Of a DNA stretch of 64,000 nucleotides, positions 58,855-64,000 are shown in pieces. A program made the position numbers and the translations under genes. The DNA is taken from contig JAUHWH010000006.1 in NCBI GenBank assembly GCA_030424715.1, positions 62,001-126,000 of the forward strand, given 5' to 3'. This DNA comes from Bdellovibrionia bacterium (GTDB lineage Bacteria; Bdellovibrionota; Bdellovibrionia; Bdellovibrionales; JAGQZY01). Positions within the stretch are counted from its first letter, which is position 1. Each line of letters begins with the position of its first letter. Under the pieces are notes generated by a model that had not been told where the DNA came from, ran no database searches, and worked only from the letters and a program-made list of their open reading frames with translations.

Positions 58855-59625
58855 ATGCGGCAATACTTTTGGTTACTTCTTCTCTTATTATTAGCGAATT
58901 GTAGTCCTTATGTCTCCAATCTTGACGGATTGGGCGAGCAGTCGAGTTTTGCTGACGTTGATATCCCCGATGATTTTGAGGCGCCTGAGGATGAAATAGT
59001 GGAAGACCCGGGACCCGAGCTTGTCATCGAACAGCCCCTGCCTATCAGTCTTAAAAATACATTCGCCATTGAGGATCAATTCTTCAATTTGGCAAGAGGA
59101 GCCGCACTTCGTTGGGACGGCTGTGTGACCGACAAAGCCAGTCAAGGAGGATATAACAGCGACACTCGTTGCGGGCGAGCCTTCTTTCATCCCAGTTTTG
59201 CGGACAACCTTAACCAAGCCTTTTTTCAATGCGTCAGCGATGCAGCCAAAGCCGCCGACTACCCTCAGCCGGTGCGAGTGTTCATCAAACACTTGGGTTC
59301 ATATAACGATCGACTGGCGAGGAACTCCTCTCAATTGAGTCATCATGCCTACGCTCGAGCCTGGGACATCGTAAACTTCAATCTTTACGATAAGGACGGC
59401 AAAATGTATCGAGTCTCTACATTTAAGAGAGATTACAAAGGGGAGCAGGCGATATTTTATGATGAGTTTCGTTCGTGTTGGAGAGACTCTTTGCCCAGCT
59501 CTTGTGGCCCCGGCGATCGGGAGTACAAAGGGTCTGTCGGTCACCAAGCCTCTCAGCTGGGTGGCAATTCCTTACACAATGATCATCTTCACTTGGCTTA
59601 TCCACTCTGCGCGGGGAATTCATGA
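58855..59625 (+). CDS. Lipoprotein with an extensin/M15-like peptidase fold
   Basis: 256 residues with a lipobox (FWLLLLLLLANCSPYVS). The C-terminal half has the LAS-type zinc pattern: SQLSHHAYARAWDIVNFNLY (H...D) and LHNDHLHLAYPLC (HxH). This is the layout of extensin-like and D-Ala-D-Ala carboxypeptidase (VanY/M15) proteins. The intervening segment has two disulfide-type cysteines. A role in cell-wall peptide trimming is inferred; it overlaps the next gene by four bases, so they form a pair. Confidence 0.7.
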   Translation: MRQYFWLLLLLLLANCSPYVSNLDGLGEQSSFADVDIPDDFEAPEDEIVEDPGPELVIEQPLPISLKNTFAIEDQFFNLARGAALRWDGCVTDKASQGGYNSDTRCGRAFFHPSFADNLNQAFFQCVSDAAKAADYPQPVRVFIKHLGSYNDRLARNSSQLSHHAYARAWDIVNFNLYDKDGKMYRVSTFKRDYKGEQAIFYDEFRSCWRDSLPSSCGPGDREYKGSVGHQASQLGGNSLHNDHLHLAYPLCAGNS

Positions 59626-60071
59626 TGTTAAAAGTCTTTTTCTTCACCTTATGCATTTACCTTCCCCACGCTTTGGCCAATGCCCATGATGAAGCGGAGG
59701 GTCCGTCGCAAGAATACCGGGTGTTAAAGCAGCTGGCGCTTAACAGCGGGATCAAAGCCGCTGTTGTTGTCAAAGAGGGAGGGCACTTGATTGGCCGCCC
59801 CTTTCAAGTGGAGCTGAGAGTGCGATGTGAAGGCGCGTCCTCAGACGTTTTGCAATGGCCGGTTCATGATTCATTCTCGGTTTGCGATATGAGTCCAGAA
59901 TCAGTAAAGGTGAACCGACAAATGACAGCTGTGGCTTTAAAGGCAAAGGTGGCTGATCTAGCCCACTATGACCAACAGATCAATGACTCCGCCTCCGATC
60001 CGGAGGTGCGTTGTCACAAGCAGACCCATATTAAAAAGTTTTCGTTGAAGTCCCTTTGTCCTAAGCCCTAA
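59622..60071 (+). CDS. Secreted partner protein of the M15-like lipoprotein, function unknown
   Basis: 149 residues with a signal peptide (FFFTLCIYLPHALANAHD). The mature part has four cysteines (VRCEGASSDV, SVCDMSPE, VRCHKQTHI, KSLCPKP). The ATGA overlap with the stop of the upstream lipoprotein gene implies coupling. No family recognised. It converges on clpA with eight bases between the stops. Confidence 0.6.
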   Translation: MMLKVFFFTLCIYLPHALANAHDEAEGPSQEYRVLKQLALNSGIKAAVVVKEGGHLIGRPFQVELRVRCEGASSDVLQWPVHDSFSVCDMSPESVKVNRQMTAVALKAKVADLAHYDQQINDSASDPEVRCHKQTHIKKFSLKSLCPKP

Positions 60072-60079
60072 GACTTTTT

Positions 60080-62341
60080 CTAAGAAGAGACTTTCTGTTT
60101 TTTCGGTGTCTGCTTACTTTTTTTAAATTGCAGTTTGATTTCATCTTTGACAAGGTCCACTTCGACCAGACCGCCTTTGGCCAAGCGACCAAACAAAATC
60201 TCTTCGGACAGCGGTTTTTTGATGTGCTCATCGATCACTCTGTTCAGAGGGCGGGCCCCGTAAATCGGGTCGAAACCTTTATCAATAAGCCAACGCCGCG
60301 CAGAGGTGGCCACATCCAGCTCTACGTTTTTCTTTTTGAGCTGTTCGCTGAGTTCCAAGAGGAACTTGTCGAGCACGCGCTCGCAGATAACGTTATTGAG
60401 TGGAGCAAAGTGCACAACTTGGTCCAGGCGGTTTAAAAACTCGGGAGAGAAGTGCCGTTTAATCGCTTCATCTGAGATCTTCGCAGGGTCACTGGGGCCA
60501 ATCCCAATAGACCCTTTGGCAGCATCTCTTGCCCCACAATTTGTGGTCATAATAATGGTGGCATGGGTAAAGTCTGCAACCTTACCGTGGGGGTCGGTAA
60601 GACTTCCGTTGTCAAAAACCTGTAAAAGAATATTGAGTAAGTCCGGATGGGCCTTTTCAATCTCATCCAATAACAAGACACAGTAGGGTGATTTACTGAT
60701 GGCTTCAGTCAAAAGTCCACCTTCTTCATACCCGACATAGCCCGGAGGCGCACCAATCAAGCGGGCCACCGCGTGTTTCTCCATGTACTCACTCATGTCG
60801 AAGCGAATAAATTTATTGCCGAGGTGATTAGAGAGCTGTTTGGCCACTTCGGTCTTTCCGACACCGGTGGGGCCAGCAAACAAAAAGGAGCCCACAGGTT
60901 TTCGATCTCGCCCCAGTCCGACTCGGTTCATTTTGATGGCTGAAACCAAGCCTGCAATGGCAGGGTCTTGACCAAAAATCAGCGACTTCAAGCGAAGCTC
61001 AAGGTTTTTAAGTTTGTCGATATCCGATGAGGAGACGGTGTGAGACGGCACTTGTCCAATCTGCGCCACCACGTTTTCTATCTGCGCTAGTGTCACCGCA
61101 ATCGGATCATCGGCTTCCCGATGGACATTGATCTTTGCTCCCACCTCGTCAATGATATCGATGGCCTTGTCTGGCAGGTGTTTGTCAAAAATGTATTTTT
61201 CTGAAAGGTCGACGGCTGACTGCAAGACTTCATCACTGTACGTGACCTGATGAAATTTCTCATAGTTTTCTTTTAAGCCACGTAGAATTTGAAAAGCCTC
61301 TTCTTTACTGGGTTCTTTGATGTCAATTTTTTGAAACCTTCGAGCAAAAGCACGGTCTTTCTCCAGATGCTGTCGGAACTCTTTGTAGGTGGTTGATCCA
61401 ATACAACTCAGCTCGCCACTAGCGAGAACCGGTTTCAACAGGTTTGAAGCATCTAGGCTGCCGCCGCCTGTGGCTCCGGCTCCCATTAGGGTGTGAATTT
61501 CGTCAATAAAGAGAATGGCATGCTTTTCTTTATTAAGATCGGCCAAAACTTTTTTCAGTCTTTGTTCAAAATCGCCGCGGTATTTTGAGCCGGCGATAAG
61601 ATTCCCAAGGTCCAACGAGTAGATAACGGCGTCTTGTAGTACTTTGGGTACATTTTTATTGATAATCTGCAAAGCCAGGCCGTCAGCAAGGGCTGTTTTA
61701 CCGACTCCAGGTTCCCCAACCAGTAGTGGATTATTTTTCGTTCGACGGGAGAGGACCTGCACCATTCTTTCCAAAACATCCTCGCGACCGATGATGGGAT
61801 CAATTTTACCCTGGCGCGCCTTTTCATTAAGGTTGACGGTGAACTGATGCAAAGACCCTTCGTTTTTGGTAGGTTCTTGGCTATTCGATGGCACGTTGGT
61901 GAGTTGATTTTGATTGAGTCGACCGTGTGCAATAGAATTCACGATCTCATGGGTTTCGACCCCAGATTTCAGAAAAAAGTAACGAGCATGGGAGTCTTTC
62001 TCTTCCAGGATAGAAATCAAAATGTGCTCGGGAAAGACCATCGACTTACCGGAGTTCTGCACCTGGATCACCGCCCGCTGCAAAACTCGGTGCACGGCGA
62101 TGGTGAATTCGGGCTTAATCTGGCTCTCTCCAATGAGCTTTGGCGCGTGTTGATCTATAAAGGCGGTGAGTTGACCTTGGATCTTTTGAAAGTCCACGTC
62201 CAGCTCTTGGCATAGGTTGATAATCGGAGGGAGGGTCAGCAATGAATGGAGTAAGTGTTCAACACTCACGTATTCATTGGATTTTTGCTGGGCCATATGG
62301 ATGGACTGGTTGAGTGCAACTTCCACTTCTTGGTTAAGCAT
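60080..62341 (-). CDS. clpA: ATP-dependent Clp protease ATP-binding subunit ClpA
   Basis: 753 residues. The N-domain (residues 1-150) opens with LNQEVEVALNQSIHMAQQKS; the first AAA module has Walker A VGEPGVGKTALADG and AILFIDEIHTLMGAGAT; the second has AGPTGVGKTEVAKQLS, then CVLLLDEIEKAHPDLLN. No M-domain is inserted between them, which separates ClpA from ClpB. The IGF-type ClpP-binding loop is plausible near SIGIGPSDP but not certain. ClpA unfolds proteins for ClpP (not in this window). clpS follows upstream on the same strand, 100 bases away. Confidence 0.95.
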   Translation of the reverse strand: MLNQEVEVALNQSIHMAQQKSNEYVSVEHLLHSLLTLPPIINLCQELDVDFQKIQGQLTAFIDQHAPKLIGESQIKPEFTIAVHRVLQRAVIQVQNSGKSMVFPEHILISILEEKDSHARYFFLKSGVETHEIVNSIAHGRLNQNQLTNVPSNSQEPTKNEGSLHQFTVNLNEKARQGKIDPIIGREDVLERMVQVLSRRTKNNPLLVGEPGVGKTALADGLALQIINKNVPKVLQDAVIYSLDLGNLIAGSKYRGDFEQRLKKVLADLNKEKHAILFIDEIHTLMGAGATGGGSLDASNLLKPVLASGELSCIGSTTYKEFRQHLEKDRAFARRFQKIDIKEPSKEEAFQILRGLKENYEKFHQVTYSDEVLQSAVDLSEKYIFDKHLPDKAIDIIDEVGAKINVHREADDPIAVTLAQIENVVAQIGQVPSHTVSSSDIDKLKNLELRLKSLIFGQDPAIAGLVSAIKMNRVGLGRDRKPVGSFLFAGPTGVGKTEVAKQLSNHLGNKFIRFDMSEYMEKHAVARLIGAPPGYVGYEEGGLLTEAISKSPYCVLLLDEIEKAHPDLLNILLQVFDNGSLTDPHGKVADFTHATIIMTTNCGARDAAKGSIGIGPSDPAKISDEAIKRHFSPEFLNRLDQVVHFAPLNNVICERVLDKFLLELSEQLKKKNVELDVATSARRWLIDKGFDPIYGARPLNRVIDEHIKKPLSEEILFGRLAKGGLVEVDLVKDEIKLQFKKSKQTPKKQKVSS

Positions 62342-62442
62342 AGTTCTCCTTGTCTTTCACTGGACTCCCAAACTGAATGGAGAGTCTAAACTTAATGTGA
62401 ACCCGATTTGCAGAAATGCAAGTTCGGAGAAGGATTCGCTCT

Positions 62443-62778
62443 CTATTCTTTCTCCATTGTGCACTTCAGAGGGTATTTATTTTGCTTTGATAGATTATTG
62501 GTCAAAAAAACTTTTGTTTCGGCCACTTCGAAACTAAAGACACCAGCGATGCCTTGTCCCTTTTTATGAACGTCCATCATGACCTGTTTTGCTGCCTCAG
62601 GGCTTTTATTAAAAAACTTTTGCAACACATGGGTTACAAAATCCATAGGGGTGAAGTCATCATTCAGTAGTATGACCTTGTAAAAAGAGGGTTCCTGAAT
62701 TTCGACTTTGTCGATGACGCCCGTATCTAGACTTTCATCGGGCTCATCTTCGTGATTTAAAACTATTCGGAAACGACT
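62443..62778 (-). CDS. clpS: ClpS adaptor for ClpA
   Basis: About 111 residues from the ATG at 62778 (an upstream ATG at 62832 would add 18 basic residues). The fold is typical of ClpS: FYKVILLNDDFTPMDFVTHV with the N-degron-binding Asp and Asn region, then FNKSPEAAKQVMMDVHKKGQ and FSFEVAETKVFLTNN. It delivers N-end-rule substrates to ClpA. The order clpS-clpA is the usual operon order. Both candidate starts have GAGG- or AGGA-type sequence very close to the ATG, so the true start is uncertain. Confidence 0.9.
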   Translation of the reverse strand, partial: SRFRIVLNHEDEPDESLDTGVIDKVEIQEPSFYKVILLNDDFTPMDFVTHVLQKFFNKSPEAAKQVMMDVHKKGQGIAGVFSFEVAETKVFLTNNLSKQNKYPLKCTMEKE

Positions 62779-62886
62779 CATTCCTCTACTATAGCATAAA
62801 TTTATGCTTTGGTGTTTTGCCTTGCGTTTCATTCCTGGACTTTTCGTGACCTAACAGTCCCTTAACGAAAATCTTCAAAATTAGAC

Positions 62887-62916
62887 TTTACCCCCGACGC
62901 ATACTCTCTATATAAT
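62887..62916 (+). promoter_or_regulatory. Sigma70-type promoter before pilA
   Basis: A perfect -10 box TATAAT (62911-62916) lies about 38 bases upstream of the pilA start. A -35-like TTTACC (62887-62892) precedes it with an 18-base spacer, four of six consensus bases. Reading rightward it would give a short leader and a strong transcript, as expected for a major pilin. Confidence 0.55.
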
Positions 62917-62953
62917 TAGAGCATATAAAGTAAACATCGAGAACGAGGTTCAT

Positions 62954-63517
62954 GTGAAGTTAAATAATAGAGGTTTTTCATTGATTGAGTTGATGGTGGT
63001 TGTGGCGATTATCGCAATCTTGTCGACAATCGCGATTCCTAGCTATCAAACCTTTCAGGCTAAGGCTCGACAAAAAGAGGGATTCGCTTTGATGAGTGCT
63101 TACTACTCAGCGGCCCATGCTTCCAGTGCGGAGTATGGTGGGTTCCCGGGTAATTTTGTTTTGACAGGCTTTTCTCCCTCAGGGACTTTGGGTTATCAGT
63201 TGGTGGCCGCCGATACAGGTGTGCAACCTCCTTATGCGGGAGCGATTCAAGATGATGCTGCCTGTGTGGATACCGACAATGCGACTGCCTGTAACTGTGG
63301 TGGTAACTGTGCCAACTTTAAGCAGTGGGTTGAGGCTGCTGATGGTGTGGTGGGCACTAGTCTGGGGCCGATCACTCCTGCCACGGCCGGTGCAGCTACG
63401 GCGACCACTTTTACGATCGCTGTTGCTGGAGTGATTGATCCTCGTTCGGCTCGACAGGACGAAGCGACCATGAACCAACTGAAAACTTTGACGATCATCA
63501 CAGACGGGACAAAATAA
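62954..63517 (+). CDS. pilA: Type IV major pilin PilA
   Basis: 187 residues from a GTG with GAGG six bases upstream. The prepilin site is RGFSLIELMVVVAIIAILST, with cleavage after the first glycine and Glu at mature position 5; the long N-terminal helix follows. The C-terminal part has cysteines including ATACNCGGNCANFKQW for a disulfide loop. It differs from the three large pilin-like genes at 16-19 kb by its normal pilin size. In Bdellovibrio-like bacteria PilA is needed for prey entry, which is known from the family and not shown here. Confidence 0.9.
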   Translation: MKLNNRGFSLIELMVVVAIIAILSTIAIPSYQTFQAKARQKEGFALMSAYYSAAHASSAEYGGFPGNFVLTGFSPSGTLGYQLVAADTGVQPPYAGAIQDDAACVDTDNATACNCGGNCANFKQWVEAADGVVGTSLGPITPATAGAATATTFTIAVAGVIDPRSARQDEATMNQLKTLTIITDGTK

Positions 63518-63552
63518 GTTCTATTTTAAACCCATTGCTTTAACATCAAAAG

Positions 63553-63582
63553 CCGCTACTCTATGGGAGTTGCGGTTTTTTT
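63553..63582 (+). terminator. Rho-independent terminator after pilA
   Basis: CCGC and GCGG close a stem with inner arms ACTC/GAGT around TATG, and seven T follow (63553-63582). It lies directly after pilA and immediately before the next gene's start codon at 63583, which suggests that gene is mostly transcribed by read-through or from a later promoter. Confidence 0.8.
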
Positions 63583-64000
63583 ATGAAAATATATCTAGCT
63601 ACATTATTCATCTTTCTTGGGCTTCAATGGAGCTTGTCGCAGTCGAAAGATTTGGCGAGCCAGAAAACCTTTCTTTCGCCCTCCAAAAACGTGTCTCTTT
63701 TTGCATTTGGCTATCAGGACGCTCTCGCCAGTTTGATGTGGGTCCGCTTGTTACAAGATTTTCACATCTGTGATCAAAATTCTGAGCGCACCCCTTATCC
63801 TGAGTGGGGGCAAATGTCTGATCGACTGACAGAGGTCATTGAGCGAGAGTTACCCAGGCCCACTTGTGAGAGGGGCTGGGTCTTTCAAATGCTGGATGTT
63901 ATCAGTGATTTACAGCCAAACTTTGAAGCGGCTTACCTAGATGGAGCCACCATGCTCAGTGTGATGGTCGATGACCGGGTGGGCGCTCAAGAGATCTTTC
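63583..64000 (+). CDS. Secreted or membrane-anchored protein, start only (runs past window edge)
   Basis: The frame is open from ATG 63583 to the window end (139 codons). A hydrophobic N-terminus (MKIYLATLFIFLGLQWSLS) is followed by a charged region with tetratricopeptide-like helices (FQMLDVISDLQPNFEAAYLD). It directly follows pilA and starts at the last T of the terminator. No complete domain can be named, so the function is unknown; in Bdellovibrio-like genomes a large repeat protein follows pilA, which fits. Confidence 0.7.
   Translation, partial: MKIYLATLFIFLGLQWSLSQSKDLASQKTFLSPSKNVSLFAFGYQDALASLMWVRLLQDFHICDQNSERTPYPEWGQMSDRLTEVIERELPRPTCERGWVFQMLDVISDLQPNFEAAYLDGATMLSVMVDDRVGAQEIF

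Noticed and set aside
63179-63501. Antisense frames within pilA
   Set aside because: Opposite-strand shadows of the pilin, which has a clear prepilin signal and ribosome binding site.

Overview
The window reads as a chromosomal segment of a Gram-negative bacterium, most likely a member of the Bdellovibrionota (Bdellovibrio-like). Reasons: the pheS-pheT-ihfA-merR order; a dense set of secreted hydrolases and lipoproteins; S74-capped collagen-like fibre proteins; delta-60 repeat lipoproteins; and a pilA gene followed by a large secreted protein. This placement is inference from gene content; no rRNA is present and I see no transposase, CRISPR array or prophage block.

Layout. 1-7.8 kb is a housekeeping block: a minus-strand run rsmG -> TrmH-family methyltransferase -> nupC (cut by the window edge), divergent from pheS-pheT-ihfA-merR on the plus strand, then a small SH3-like protein. 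A tRNA-Pro(GGG) lies at 8.06 kb. 8.2-24.2 kb is mostly minus-strand envelope genes: unknown secreted proteins, a lysozyme-fold-like protein, a peroxiredoxin-like gene broken by one in-frame TGA, a 1071-residue cytochrome c/bulb-lectin protein, a MA-type metalloprotease, three tandem pilin-like paralogues, an M2 (ACE-like) peptidase lipoprotein and a delta-60 repeat lipoprotein. 24.2-35.6 kb mixes metabolism, transport and stress genes: nitronate monooxygenase-like, dicarboxylate symporter, msrA, a Fis-type regulator, two histidine phosphatases, an RDD/rhomboid pair, hslO, and two more secreted metalloprotease-like proteins. 35.7-41.2 kb is a single 1.86-kilo-residue collagen-like fibre gene ending in an S74 self-cleaving chaperone. 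41.5-45.3 kb holds four poorly known genes, one a coiled-coil/small-heat-shock fusion, and an alpha/beta hydrolase. 45.4-60 kb has mutS2, lnt, MltD- and Slt70-type lytic transglycosylases, a subtilisin-like protease, an EamA exporter, an FMN glutamate-synthase-like protein and an extensin/M15-like lipoprotein. The end carries clpS-clpA and, divergently, pilA plus the start of its neighbour.

How the genes fit together. Much of the window serves the cell envelope: Lnt completes lipoproteins; many lipoproteins are encoded here; three probable peptidoglycan-cutting proteins, one subtilase and at least four zinc-protease-like proteins are exported; and pilins plus a giant fibre could mediate adhesion. 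This matches what a predatory or surface-attached lifestyle would use, but predation itself cannot be shown from sequence. Quality control is represented by ClpS/ClpA, HslO, MsrA, MutS2 and a small heat shock protein.

The items most worth a second look are the in-frame TGA at 11564, the cytochrome-lectin fusion, the coiled-coil/HSP20 fusion, the collagen fibre with three separate repeat tracts, the triple pilin paralogues, and an orphan plus-strand terminator at 15211 that suggests a small RNA.
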